From Thermothelomyces thermophilus ATCC 42464 (Eukaryota; Ascomycota; Sordariomycetes; Sordariales; Chaetomiaceae), in NCBI RefSeq assembly GCF_000226095.1, contig NC_016477.1:2604001-2668000 (forward strand): DNA of 64,000 nucleotides, read 5' to 3'. The notes under the pieces were generated by a model. It did no database searches and was not told the origin of the DNA. It saw nothing but the letters and a program-made list of their open reading frames with translations. This document shows, piece by piece, positions 44,701 through 57,455 of this stretch. Every line of letters begins with the position of its first letter. Position 1 is the first letter of the stretch. The translations under genes were made by a program, and so were the position numbers.

Positions 44701-47700
44701 TATTTTCTATCTATCTAGACAGCTAGGCTTGTCTATTTCGCCCTCCGTTTCCTAGTATCTCTATTTTAAAGTGTCTTCTCTATTTTAAAGTGTCTTATCT
44801 AGTAAGACAAAATGTTAAAACTTTAGTAAGCGTATTAATAAGAGGTAGGCAAGAAATCCTTAGTATTATATTAAAAATAGCTTTACTAGCCTGATTATTA
44901 AGAAATCTAAGTAGAATTTTGCTATTCTAAACGTTAGTAAACGCGGAGGTAGTAGTAATCGTTATAACTAGACGTTAGAGTTTATCCCCTATAAGTTAAT
45001 ATTTTCTCTTAAATATTATTTTAGCTATAATATCTAAGATAACTAACGCTTTAATTAATTTATTCTTAATAACGATGTTTGCTATAACTAGACGGCTAGC
45101 TTTATAATTAAATGTTTGACTTATATTATGGATAAATGGTATATCTAGTAAGATTTAATAACTATTAGTATCTCTATCCAAAATGAAGAAATGCTTATAG
45201 ATTGAGATAGCCCTTAAGATAATTATACTAACTATTTCCCTAGTAAACGGCCTACTATTATGAAGACCTTAGGAAATTATTATTATTATCCATATAGGGA
45301 GATAGTATCTTTATACTAGGCTAAAGGTAATTATATTATATTTAGATCTAGTATTAATTAAAGTAAGCACTTTCTTACCCCTTAGATCCTTAAAGTTATA
45401 ATAGAGTATTAATAGTATGTATATCTATATAAGTATATCTATCTAGATCTTCTAGCTAGTAGAGAGTATATAGATCGGAGCCTAAAAGGATGTTTCGATT
45501 TCTTCTAAATCTAGCTAGTCTCGCTATCTAATAAGGTAATCACTCTAGAACCTATCCGTTACGATGGCCTACTAGCTATCACTAGTAACCCCTAGAAATA
45601 CTAGAACCGTGATTACGGACTCTTTTCCCTTAATGCTACTTTATCTGCCTAGATAGCTAAGGTATATCTTAATCTCTTATAGCGCTCTCCCTCTTGTTTA
45701 TAAAGCCAGCTTGTTAGGGAAAGAAATAGCCGAGCCCTTATACTTAATCACCTCCTAAGGACTTTTATAATCCTACTTAAGGAATGTAATCAACGTGTTC
45801 TTAAACGCTAGGGAGATCCCTAAAACCTCGTTAATAGTAAGTATCTTTGCTTAAAGAGCCTTACTAATTAGAGAGAGTATATTATAGGCTACGTTCTCCT
45901 TGGTTAATTTCTCTAATTCCCTAAAATAAACGGTTTATTTCCATCTAGCTAAGGGGAGAGCTCCCTTACTAGCTAGATTAGTAGCCCTCTTAATAGTAAC
46001 TATAACCCTTTAGCTTATAACTAGAGGTTTAGCTCCTCTTACTTCTATATTCCTTTTTAATAATTAAATAGTCTTTACTTTATTAGTCCCCTCTTACCTA
46101 ATAGGATCCTACATTAGTTTATCTTCCGTTTCTATAAAATAGCGCTTTATAAGGGTAGTGCTCTATATTATAGTCACTATATCGCTATCTTTATTAGAAA
46201 TATCTTTACTATTAACCTTTGACTTGATAGCATTAAAAGCTTATATCGCCGTCTGGTCAGACTATGACGTGTCTATTAGTAAGCCCTTATAGTCGGTAGC
46301 AAAAACAGAGTCGTCCGTCCGAGACGCTATCTACTTTACCTATTAGATAAGGGTATATCTACCTTACTTACGGTCTATCTAGAAATTAATCTCCCTAGCC
46401 TTAGTATAGTTATAAATTAACTCTAGAGAAACTCTCTTAGTATTAGTAAGGTGATTAAAAGAGGTTGTAACTACTTTTAGTAGGTATAAACCTTTAGTAT
46501 ACTAAAGGAAGGCCTTATTGGTAATAAGGTTTAGGTCTAGATAGTACTCCTAACTATACTCCTTTTGGTAGCTCTCTATAAACCGTTAATATAGCTCTTA
46601 ATTAGAAAGATCTAGCTAGAAAGAGGTATAAGTATAAATAATATACCATTAGGTCCCTTAATTAGCTATAGTAGTTATATCCTTACTAAGGATTTTAACT
46701 TACTAGCTTTCTAAAAGAGTAAGATCTCTCTTACCTAAGATCTACTTAAAACTAAGCTAATAGATAAGACCATTATAGATATCCTTTACTAGGACTAGAC
46801 ATCAATAAGCAAAGTATATCTAGTTATTATAGTAGTAGTAGCTATAAGGTATAGCTAAGGTCGAACTTAGCCGGAATCCGCTATTCTTCTTCTTCTACTA
46901 AGACTCTTAAGTAGCCAATAGGTAGGTTCGGATTTCCTTAATCTTATTGTCGCTTAGATCGTCCGTCTAGTTATAAGAACGCCTACCTCTATTTAAAGAC
47001 TTACGGCTAACTTTGCCCTTGTTAATCTAAAGCTTATATAAGGCATCTATAAGCCTATCGACGATCTTATCGAAGGTAGTATCTCTCTAGGCAGATAAAC
47101 CTAAAGGACTTTCCTATATCTAGGGAGCCAAAGGACCTTTCTTAATAGTCTAGCTTACCTATAGTTTGACTTCTCCTCCTTTTAGATCTAGCTTATAATA
47201 TACTAACCTAGTATTAACTCCCTTATATAGACATTCCTATATAAGGTTATAGAAGTCCTCTTACTCTATGTCATCGACCTACGAATTACCCTTTTTATAG
47301 ACTTAGAGACTAGTCTAGAGAGTAGGGGGAAACCTATCCTATACCTTCTAGATAGCTAATAACTAATAGACCGCTTTCTTCTTCTTTAGCACTTAGGTAA
47401 GTAAGACGTTAATATACTCTAGGTAGTTATAGATAGACTTGGCCGAATCTATATACTAGAAATCTAGAAGACGCTCTAGCTTTTAAGTAGAGGTTTCCTA
47501 GTAAGAGTCGTTCTATTTCTAACGTTCCTTAATAGCAGCTTTAAAAGTAGCCTAGTCCTTCTTCTTTAACTCTAGCTACTAGTCAAGGATTTCTTGAAGA
47601 TTATCTATATACTATTACTTAAAGTAGGAGATCTTATTAACGTTATCTCTACTAAAGATCTTATAAGCCTTTTCAAAACGCTTAAGGTATTTGATAGTAT

Positions 47701-48712
47701 TATAACTAGAGAAGAGACTAGGTAATCCCTTATCTACTAGCAAAGGGAATATAACCTAAATAACTTTAATAAGTTTGTCCGCTATAATGTCTACTTAAGT
47801 ATAACACTTAACTTCTAAGTCTAAAGTAAGGTTTCTAAACTCTAGCGATTAAGGTAATTCTAATAACGTTCTTCTTAACAAGGTTTCGGTATACCTAAAT
47901 ATAAGAGGCATTGAAAGTAATAATTCTAATTAAGGTATTTATTAAACTAATAAGAAGAGTAGTACCTAAGGTTACTATTCTTAATTATACCTTCCTATTT
48001 AGGTAACTTCCTTAAAGATAACTCTTCTATCTAAGTAGCTAATCTAGGAAGCTTTCCTCCCTTCCTTTAAGTCTTCCTATAACTAGTAAGATCAAACGTA
48101 AACTTAGTTTACTACTTTTACTCCTTTAGAATATACTTAGTAAAGCTATTCCTAAACCTTCTAATAAGGGATACCTTATAATAATAGCGCTCTAACCCCT
48201 AAAGTCAGAACTCCTAAAATAATAAGATAAATCTATACCAGACTACCAAAGAGTAGCGGTATATAGGTAGACACACCCTTGCTAGTAAGCGCTAGTACCG
48301 AGGTAACTAGGGCTAGGATAGTCATAAAGCTCTCCTCTAGTGCCTATATAACTTTAAAATCTTGTTTCTAAATCCTAAATAGTCCTAACGTCGCTAATCT
48401 GTATTTCGGAGTTTCTATCCCTCTAAACAGACGTCAAACTCCTTTAAACTTATCATCTCGCGATTCTCGCCATCTCTACTAGCGGTATTATTACGTTAGG
48501 GCAAGAGTGGTTCCCTAGTCTACCGCCAGATATACCAATCTCTTAGCACCTATATTCGCTCTTCTTACTTTCCTAACAGTTTTACTATATACGCCTCTAC
48601 ACGTATATCCTCGCTCCTCTATTACAAACGTTACTATCCTACTACGCTCGAAGTCTAGTAATCTAGTTTGGACTTAAAGTTATACTCTTTCCTAATTAAG
48701 CCCCTAAAAATA
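44701..48712 (-). pseudogene. G2 gag and upstream pol remnant
   Basis: The minus strand between the 5' LTR and the reverse transcriptase has protein-like stretches through RIP stops (for example LSDNKIKEIRTYLLATQES near 46,900), consistent with gag, protease and a spacer. I could not locate the zinc knuckle or protease active site with confidence because Cys and Gly codons are heavily mutated. A 19-bp tandem repeat (tctctattttaaagtgtct twice) lies at about 44,759-44,796. Confidence 0.5.
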
Positions 48713-49674
48713 TAAGCTAGTATTAACCTTCTAAGGCACTACTTAGCACCTCTAAAACTAAACCTCTATCTGGTCAGATAGGGAAGAGCCTCGGCTTAAA
48801 ATGTCTAGGGCGTCCGAGTATTCGCGGTTATAGTAGGCAAGTCCGACCATCTAGATTGCAATGACAATAGGGGCAAAGGTGGCGATAACGATGTCCCTTT
48901 GGACAGATATAGAAGAGTCTACTTACGTAGAAAAAGATACTCTAACTTATGAAAGAAAGAAGAACTATATCCTGCTACTCCAATCTATTAGAGCAAACAA
49001 GTGTTAAAAGCTATCTTGTTATTCTTGTCTCTCTTGTCTAGTGCCCCTAGGTAGGTAACCCCTATTTATACCTATCGTATATAACAAAGCTCTATAGAGC
49101 TAGAAAAACAAAACGACAAACCCTATATAACTATATCTACCCCCTTCTCTACTAGGAACTCTCGTTATTTACGAACCTAAGTCAGATAGGCTAACGCCTT
49201 AGAAGCTTTATATTAATATTCCCATAACAAGGCTTTAGCCTCTTTCTCTTTAGCCTTTAAATGACGTTACTCGCGTATAATACGATCTACTACGTTACGA
49301 TTAGAGACGTACCCTCATAAGAAAATGGGAACTTACAAAAAGAAACTAGAACGCCGGAACTATCGTAAGCACGACCCCGACGTATATAAGCCTCGTAGCG
49401 ATAAGAGTTTTTAATCATTTTATATACTCGGTTGTACTCTGTGTAATAGGAACACGCTATCACTATAAACCTATAATCGGAAATAAACTAAGCTAAACGC
49501 TTACGACAAATAGACACTAGGGATCTACGTACGTTAGATGGCATAATTGACAGTATAAAGGGCAATAAGAGGCTAAGGAGAAAAATATATACAAGGAACG
49601 TAAGGGATGTTAGCGCTATTTAAACTATACCCTATATCCTTCTAGTTATATGAAGAACTTCTAGCCCTAGTCTA
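48713..49674 (-). repeat. G2 LTR, 5' copy, long form
   Basis: 962 bp. Matches the 3' LTR in two blocks (48,713-49,114 and about 49,626-49,674) separated by ~510 bp that the partner lacks. The extra block holds a diverged copy of the G1 antisense zinc-cluster gene. Short similar sequences (TATAGGGT...) flank the extra block, so it may have been lost from the 3' LTR by recombination or gained here. Confidence 0.7.
49115..49544 (-). pseudogene. Diverged zinc-cluster gene inside the G2 5' LTR
   Basis: Minus strand, starting ATG at 49,542-49,544. Exon 1 aligns with the G1 antisense protein: an ACSYYTEYNRVYKMI-type stretch, then YEAYIRRGRAYD, in which the six zinc-binding positions keep the CX2CX6CX8CX2CX6C spacing, with all but the first Cys turned to Tyr by RIP. 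A GTAAGT donor follows at the equivalent place, and exon 2 starts after an acceptor-like GTAG with VDRII. It includes REFLVEKGVDIV and breaks off at the equivalent of ARGLS, so the acidic C-terminus is missing. It runs in the same direction as G2 pol, unlike the antisense arrangement in G1. Confidence 0.65.
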
Positions 49675-50464
49675 CTAGAAGGTAAAAGCGAAGGAGAAGC
49701 TATTTAGTAACCTCTTATAAGGAAAGGTAGAGGTAGGAAAAGGGCTTATAAGCCTAGGGACCTTATCTAATTAAACGAAAGGCTATAAAATAAAGAGAAG
49801 GTTAATTACTATTATTTCTTTATCTATATAACTAAGGAACTCTAGTAATAGTTCTATAAGACTTACCTACCTAATTAATAGGAAGCTTACCTAGAGAATT
49901 GGAGTATAAGAACAATATATATAGTATTTACTACTACTATATAATAGAAAGATACTATATATCTTAGAGTAGCCCTAAATGAGCTATATTAGTATATTAA
50001 CGATCCTACTTATATTCCTACTAACTAGTAAGACCTATATAACTACCTATTAGAATAATAGTTTAAAGACATAGCTTACAAGGAAATATATAACTTGGAG
50101 AGCAAGGGAATATAGAAGATCGTACTATACGAGTAGGCGAAAGTATAACCTATCCTATTAAAATAGGTCTTTATATATAAGTTTGATAAGGACAGTTTCT
50201 TAGAGAAGTACAAGGCAAGGATCCATATATAAGGAGATCTATAAGATATTAGCTTAGTAAAAAGTACGTACGTAGCTACTCTAACGGCGTAATCATTCTA
50301 TATAATAATAGTGATCGCTACGTACTTTGACTTAGAAGTTAAGCAGTTCAATATAGCATAAGCGTTCCTTAACGCCAAACAACCAGAAGACAATCCTATC
50401 GTCTGCGAATTACTAGAAGGATTTAAGTAGCTAGGGAAATACGTAGAGTTACAAAGAGCTCTAT
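49675..50464 (+). pseudogene. Copia reverse transcriptase, N-terminal part
   Basis: Continues the copia frame from 37,203. After a basic linker it shows the reverse transcriptase start: EIYNLESKGI-KIV, VFIYKFDKDSFLEKYKAR (about 50,164-50,222), and the YFDLEVKQFNIA-AFLNA block with the first catalytic Asp (about 50,319-50,380), then NPIVCELLEGFK. The frame ends where gypsy E4 inserted at 50,465, before the catalytic YxDD. Confidence 0.8.
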
Positions 50465-50910
50465 TGTCACGGATAAGCACATAGACAGCCTAGCAGGCTA
50501 TAGCCAGGACACGGGACATTCCGACAGCTAATCACTTAACAGACCAATTAGAAGATTATCACCACCAAGACTAAGGTCTTCACTAGTAATAATAACATGT
50601 CACCGTCAATAACACGGAATTACAGGGTGAAAGGAGGAATAGTACTAGTAATAACTATTAAAGAAGGACAGATAATTATATATATATAGCTAGCTAATCA
50701 CTTATTAGGTAGACTCTAAAAGTTTACTAGTAGTAATAATTACAATTACAGTACTTATATTAAGCATTGCTAATTACTATAAGAGACAACTCTAATATTG
50801 TTATAAACCCTTTAGCTTTACCAAATCCCTCAGACGACCTGCCTACTTATCCCGCTTAATCTACCTTTGTCTGAACCCTTTTAGAAGAAGTCTAAGCCAG
50901 GTTTGTTATA
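50465..50910 (+). repeat. G1 LTR of E4, 5' copy
   Basis: 446 bp, TGTCACGG...TTGTTATA (from CGTCACA). Carries the LTR hairpin in degraded form. Confidence 0.9.
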
Positions 50911-50937
50911 CGTTATTACTACTCCCTTTGTTCTATC

Positions 50938-53179
50938 ATAGTTTAGAGCAGAGGTGACTTCGACCTCGATATTAATATAGCTATTAACGTTACGGCCGAA
51001 TAGCTACTTACCTAGCTTGGTTAACTCTAGCAGCAGATCTAGGAGTTAGACTAGAAAGACAAGGCTGCTTAAGCCCGAATTAAAGAACTCGAGAACGGCG
51101 AAAAGCACTTGTAGAAGTTAGTTAACGAGGCCTATGCTAAAATTAAAGCGCTCGAGACTACTAAAGCGAGCTATATTAAGATCGAACTACCTAGTAAATA
51201 TAGAGGAACTAAGGAGGATCTTGTAAGATTCCTAATAAACCTTTAATCTTACTTCCGGCTTAATGATAACAAGTTTCTGGATAATAAAGCTAAAGTCCTT
51301 TATATAACTATGAGACTGGAGGGTAAGGTACTTAGATAGTTTAAACCTATATAGAATGACTATCTTACTAAGGAAAATAAAGACGACTAAGACGTATTTA
51401 TACAAGTAGTCTTTTAATCCTATAACCGTTTCGAAGAAGGGCTTTAGAAGGTTTTTAGTAATAAAGATAAGAAGATTTATATATAAGAAAGACTTACTGA
51501 TCTCTAATGGACTAAGTTAGTAGCCTCCTATACTATATAGTTTAGATAGGATATACTTAAGTCTTAGCTTAATAATAAGGCGTTAATATAATTATTCTAT
51601 AATAGCTTAAACGAAAAGGTTAAAGACAAGCTATATAAGTATAATCGGCCTAAGACCCTAGATAAATATATTATATAGGCTATTAGAATTAATAATCGAC
51701 TCTATATATGAGAGTAATAGAAATAAAATTAAATAACCAAAACTATAGTTAAGGCTAATAATAAGAAAAAGCAAGTATACGTTAGTACCTTATATAGGAC
51801 GTACCCCAGAGCTATAGATATAGATATAATATAAAAGCAAGACCGGAAGAAGACAACTAAAGACAAGTCTAATATTACCTACTATAACTATGGAAAGAAA
51901 GGGCACTATAAACAAGAATATCAAAGCCTAAAGAAAGAGTAGAAGATAGTCCCTAGAAAGGAAATTACGGTTATCGACAAAACTATTAAGGATATTATTA
52001 AAGTAGTAGCTATAAGCTATAAAGATAGGGGTAATGACATAGATAGTCTCGGATACGACAGCAATAGTAAAGACGAACAAGTACCGTATTCTAAACTAGT
52101 TACTATAGACCTAGAGACAGGTCTTGCTAAATAGGACACGGTAGGAGAGTACGTACCACTAATTTCGATTCTCCTAGCCTTAAGGTAGTAGGGTTTCATG
52201 GTTATATAGAGGTAGGATAGATTATAGATAACCGATACCTAAGGAAATGAAAGACCTAAACCTAATGTTCTATTCCTCTAGGAACAAATCGAATAGTACC
52301 GTAATGAAGTTTTCTAACTTAATACGGAGCTACGTAAATGGGATAGACGCTTAACTTGACTTGCCTAGTAAAGCGATAAAATAAGGGACAGGATAAGGGA
52401 ACTCTAATATATTGTAGAAACCTTTAAAGGAGAATAGCCTGTAATATATAATAGGCCTAATAGCTATACAACTTAGTAACGACGTATAGAACCTGGAATA
52501 CTAGTTTATATACGCGAGCTATAGAAAAGATAAGTATATATAGGAAAGCTACTAGAAAAAATACTCCTATCTTAGCATTAGAGTACCTATAGTCTATATA
52601 TAGTAGGAAGGATTTAGGAAAGGATTCTAATACCTCTTAGGCAACGCTATATAACTATACCCTTGATATAAGGTATATATATAAGTGCCCTAGTTTTAGT
52701 ATATAATATATAAATGCTAATACTACTTCTATAATAAATTTAAAAATAATTACTAGCCGACCCAATAGGAAAACGGGGACAGAAGCTTATACCCTATAGA
52801 ATAGGTCTATAACGTAGGGAATAGAGCGGCCGAGTTACTCTAGAAAATCAAAGCTCAGAGTCTGGAAGGCATTATAGTAGTTCTAAAACGAGCCTAGCCT
52901 AGGTATTATAGAACAGGACGAGATATATAGGACTCGTGTTAGAGTAACAATTACCTCTATCACGTAGACGAAAAAAAGTTACGAATTCAGGAGCTTTAGA
53001 TGAAGCTATAGCACATACGATAGAAAGCAGAACAGACCTAATAGTAGGAAGCTATAAGCACCTAATAGCTTACAGAAATAAGCACGATCGACGAAGCCGC
53101 TATTAGCCAAATAACTAAAGAGGTTAGCACTGACCTAGGAAACGGGTCAGGGCCCTTTGAGGGGCCTAGGAACTATTAA
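50938..53179 (+). pseudogene. G1 gag, copy E4
   Basis: Start codon ATA, stop TAA 53,177-53,179. Length 2,242 bp against 2,262 in the other copies because of a 20-bp deletion near 52,475, the only indel noticed in a G1 gag in this window. Many RIP stops. The frameshift heptamer at 53,137-53,143 reads AGGAAAC. Confidence 0.85.
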
Positions 53180-56100
53180 CGCCTATATAGCGGCAAGTAG
53201 TAACGTAGTATAAGAAGAACTAGTGTAAGAGACTACTATATTAAGACCTCCTAGTAGAAACATAGGAAATCGCTATAATCTTTAGATAACGGCGGCAAGA
53301 TAAGCGACTATAGATAATAGTACAATGGAAACAGTACGAAATGCTTGTACTAATAGATAATAGAGCAGAGATAAACCTGATTTTGCTAATACTTGTAAAT
53401 TAGCTACGACTACCCTGGAGAATAAAGCGGAAGCATAGTATAATTAAAGGGCTATTTCTGATATAATAGGTATATAAGGAGACTAAACTAATCGATATTA
53501 CTATAATAGGGAAGACTATAGTAGTTATATTTAGTATTATAGATATAGATAATGATAAAGATATAATATTAGGGTTACTATAGTATAAAGATTACGACCT
53601 AGATATTAGCTAGAAGAATGGTAGCTACCTACGACCCCGAACGGAGTCGTATTCGACTAGCAAGATAGAGAGCGTACAAGGATTACGAGCAGACAATGCT
53701 CAAAGGAAGGTATATTCCACAGATCTACCGTAAGAGACGGATAGTGATAGGCAGACCACTATAGACTCTAGAAGAAGCAATATAACGATACTAACGTTAC
53801 GACAGGAGGAACAAGCTAAACCGCCGATAGCTGTTCTCTCCGTTAACGAATACGGAGCACTATAACTAGAGTAATAGGTTGAGATAGGGGAAATCGCTAG
53901 CATTGCTATAGATGGAACCAAGTTTATATACTATTAGAAAACTAAGAGACGAGACAAGACTAGGGAAGTACCGAAGGAATACGAAGGATACCTAGCATTT
54001 AAACCGAAATATCTGGAAGGATTGCTAGAATATGGCCTATAGGATTACGAGATCAAGCTTAAGGAAGGAGTATAATTAAAGTTCTTTAAGATTTACTATA
54101 CGAGCTAGATATAGAACGAAGAACTTAAGTAATATTTAGAGAAAAACCTTTAAAGAAGATATATCTGCCTATTAATATCGCTAGTAGGCTACCTAATTCT
54201 ATTTATACGTAAGAAAGATGGAAAGCTATAGTTATATATTAACTATTGGTAACTTAACAAATAGACTATGAAAAATTAATACCTATTACTACTAATCTTA
54301 TAGCTCCGAGATTAGTTAGTAGGAGCCTAATATTTTACACATCTTGACTTGCTATTAGCCTATAACTATATATAGATTAAAGAAGGCGACAAGTGGAAAA
54401 TGGCCTTTAGGATACCCTATAGCTATTACAAGTACCTCGTTATGCCATTCGGACTTACGAACGCGCTGGTAACGTTATAAGCCCTAATTAATCAAGCTAT
54501 CTGACCCTTCCTTGACAAATTTATGGTATATTATCTCGATAATATACTTATCTTCTCTAAGACGATAGACAAATACTAGAAGTACGTAAAAGTAGTACTG
54601 GACGCGTTATATATATGTAAACTATTAGTTAGTAAGGAAAAGAGCAAATTCTATATTAGGAAAATGGTATTTCTAGGATACGAAATATCCCTAGGATAAA
54701 TCCGGATAGAACCTTTAAAGGTTAAAGCTATTAAGGAATAGCAATAACTAACGTTAATAATGGAAATACGAAGCTTTATCGGATTTGTAAACTTCTATTA
54801 AATGTTTATTAGAAACTTTAGAGCGATCGTACGACCTTTATATAAACTTACTAGGAAGAACGCTAAATTCTAATAGGAAGAATAATACAAGTAAGCATTT
54901 ACGTAGATCTGCGACGCTATTACTAAAGATCTAGTACTAGTATTACTAGATCCTAAGAAGCCATTTGAGGTAGAAATAGACGCTTTAGACTATACTATTA
55001 GAGGATAATTAGAATAACAAGATAAACAAGGAAAGCTATATCCTATAGCCTTCTTTTTAAAGAAGCTTAATAGACTATGTCTTAATTATCTAATCTACAA
55101 TAAGGAACTACTTGCAATTATCGAAGCTTTTAAGGAATAGCGACTATACCTTAGCGGCACAATTAAACTAATATAAGTATATATAGATTATAAGAATTTA
55201 CGATACTTTACGACGACGAAGGAGCTTAATAGACAACAAATACGATAGGTAGAATTCCTTGCGAAATTTAACTTTAAGATCCGCTATAAGAAGGGCAAAG
55301 AGAACATACAAGCGGATATCTTAAGCCGACGAACGGATTATACGGAAGGACGAACGGAAACAATACTACTATTATTCAAGGAACGAATAGATAGAACACT
55401 ATATTATAAAACGTAAATACCCGTAAAAGATAATCTACTTGACTCGTTCCTAGAATGCTATATAATCTTTTGAGAAGAAAGGATTAACGAGGTATAATAT
55501 TAAGCAGCACCTAGACTACTAGTACCTAACAGAGTAGAAGAAAAAGATAGGAAACTCTGGTACCGAGGCAAAGTATATATCTATAACTAGGATTAATAGC
55601 TATAGATAATTCGAGAACTCTACGAGTCGAAACTCGAAGGACATAAAGGAGTTACGAAGACTATTATACAAGTCAAGAAATACTACGACTTTCTATAGTT
55701 AACGGTACGAGTTAAGGAAGTTGTACGGAACTACGATATTTGCAATCGAAGCAAAACGGCATAATATAAGCTATATAGGCTACTTTAGCTACTACTAATA
55801 GCTGACAAACTATAGAGCTCGGTTACGATAGACTTCATTACAAAGCTGCTAAAATCTAAGGATATAGCTATAGGAGTAATCTATAATAGCATTCTTACTA
55901 TAGTAGATTGCCTAACTAAATAGGTATACTTCTTTCCCTATAAGGAATCCTAGATAGCTAAATAGCTAGTAGACGTAATCTATCGGCAAGTTACATTAGT
56001 ATATGCTTAGCCATAAGAATAGATTACTAATAGAGATACTAAGTTCGTGTCGAAGTTCTAGTAAGCGTTAATGTAACGATTAGGCGTTAATAGTAAGCTA

Positions 56101-56874
56101 TTAATAGCATATTACCTTTAGACTAACGGACAAACGGAGTAACTAAACCAAGTTATTAAGTAATATCTCCATTCTTATATTAACTACTAGTAAGATAACT
56201 AGATTATACTATTACTAATAATATAACTTGCTTATAATATAATACTAACGGAAACGACTAAAGTTATACCGTTTTTTACGAATTATAGATATAAAGTAGA
56301 CCTTAGGCAAAGACTAGAGGTTATAGTGCTAAGAGTAGTAATTAAAGTAGAACAAATATACGTACTATATAAGAAGCTTAAAAAGGAACTCGAGTTTATT
56401 AAGACTAGAATAAAGAACTACTACAATAAATATAGGCTTAAGGGACCTTGCCTAGAGAGGGGAGACAAAGTCTACCTAATTATACGAAACCTACGAACCA
56501 AACGACTAAGCACAAAGCTAGACTTTAAAAAGATTAGACCTTTTGTTATCAAAGAACGAATTTCGACATCTAACTACCGACTATCGTTACTGTCATCTAT
56601 GTGACTACAGATAGATGTTTTTCATATTTCACTTCTTAAACCAGTACTAAAAAACGCTAAAGTTGCTATATATATCGAAGCAAAAGACAAAGAAGAGGAA
56701 TAGGACGTCGGAGAAATTCTAGATTTACGTATTATCAATAGGGAACTGTAGTATCTAGTCAAATGGCTCGATTTTAGACTAGAAGATAACTTATAGGAAC
56801 TAGTTAAGAATCTAAACTACCTTAAGAAACTAGAATAGTTCTACCGGTAGAACCCAGATCGACTAAAGGAAAAC
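53144..56874 (+). pseudogene. G1 pol, copy E4, 3' end cut off
   Basis: Protease to chromodomain in the -1 frame, 3,731 bp to the E5 insertion point, the same distance as in E2. The catalytic RT box reads YLDNIL (about 54,533) instead of YLDD. Heavily interrupted. Ends in gaaaac, where E5 begins. Confidence 0.85.
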
Positions 56875-57328
56875 TGTGACGAACCCAACTCAGACTTCTT
56901 CTAAAAGGGTTCAGACGGAGGTAAATTAAGCGGGACAAACGTACAGGTCGTCTAAGGGATTCGGTAAAGCCAAAGGGTTTATAACAACACTAGAGTTGTC
57001 TCCCACAATAGTCAGTGATGCTTAGTATAAGTACTTGTGATTGTAGGTTAGGTTGCTATCACTGGTAAACTCTTAGAGTCTACTATAACGAGTGACTGGC
57101 TAGCTATATATATATAATTATCTGTCCCTCTTCAATAGTTATCACTAGTACCATTTCTCCTTTTACTCCGTGATTCCGCGTTATCGACGGTAATATGTTA
57201 TTATCACTAGTAAAGACCTTAGTCTTGGCAGTAATAATCTTCTAATTGGTCTATCAAGTGATTAGCTGTTAGAATATCCTACGTCTTAGCTATAGCCTGC
57301 CAGGCTATCTATATACTTATCCGTAATA
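56875..57328 (-). repeat. G1 LTR of E5, 3' copy
   Basis: 454 bp in reverse orientation, TGTGACG...CCGTAATA (from CCGTGACA). Inserted after aaaac in E4 pol. Confidence 0.92.
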
Positions 57329-57455
57329 TAATGCCCCTCCTTTAAGGCTTTCGACTCGAAAGCCCTCTTAGGCCGTTTCAAATAGTGCTAACAACCCTTT
57401 GCTTGTGAGTACTGCATTCTTCCTATTTCTACGTTATAGTCACTATATTGATAAA

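Larger units (their letters stand above)
37204..49674 (-). mobile_element. Large gypsy element G2, minus strand, inserted in copia
   Basis: A 12.5-kb element with LTRs at 37,204-37,654 (3') and 48,713-49,674 (5'), flanked by CTAG on both sides (37,200-37,203 and 49,675-49,678). The coding strand is minus: gag and protease about 48.7-44.7 kb, reverse transcriptase with YLDN (from YLDD) at 43,801-43,815, integrase 42.7-41.7 kb, pol stop near 41,465. A further 3.8 kb of decayed coding-like sequence separates pol from the 3' LTR, which makes the internal part (11 kb) nearly double a normal gypsy. A polypurine tract, AAGGGGAAG on the minus strand, abuts the 3' LTR. RIP damage is extreme. Confidence 0.8.
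12600..50464 (+). mobile_element. Ty1/copia retrotransposon, oldest element, in three pieces
   Basis: One copia element split by later insertions: 12,600-15,416, 36,294-37,203 and 49,675-50,464, then cut again at 50,465 by gypsy E4, with the remainder outside the window. The domain order is that of copia: protease region, gag-pre-integrase, integrase, then reverse transcriptase. Removing the LINE with one copy of its 16-bp duplication restores an open frame across 15,416/36,294 (only RIP-type stops). Removing gypsy G2 with one CTAG likewise restores the frame across 37,203/49,675. The DNA beyond 12,900 is extremely AT-rich with alternating TA, and nearly every Gln and Trp position is a stop, so this is the most heavily RIP-mutated element together with G2. 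Confidence 0.85.
50465..56874 (+). mobile_element. Gypsy family G1, copy E4, truncated by E5
   Basis: 5' LTR 50,465-50,910, then gag and pol up to the end of the chromodomain, where E5 inserted. The rest (antisense gene and 3' LTR) should lie beyond the window. The 5-bp sequence before it is tctat; its partner cannot be checked. RIP damage is heavier than in E1. Over pol the length equals that of E2 base for base; gag has one 20-bp deletion near 52,475. Confidence 0.9.
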
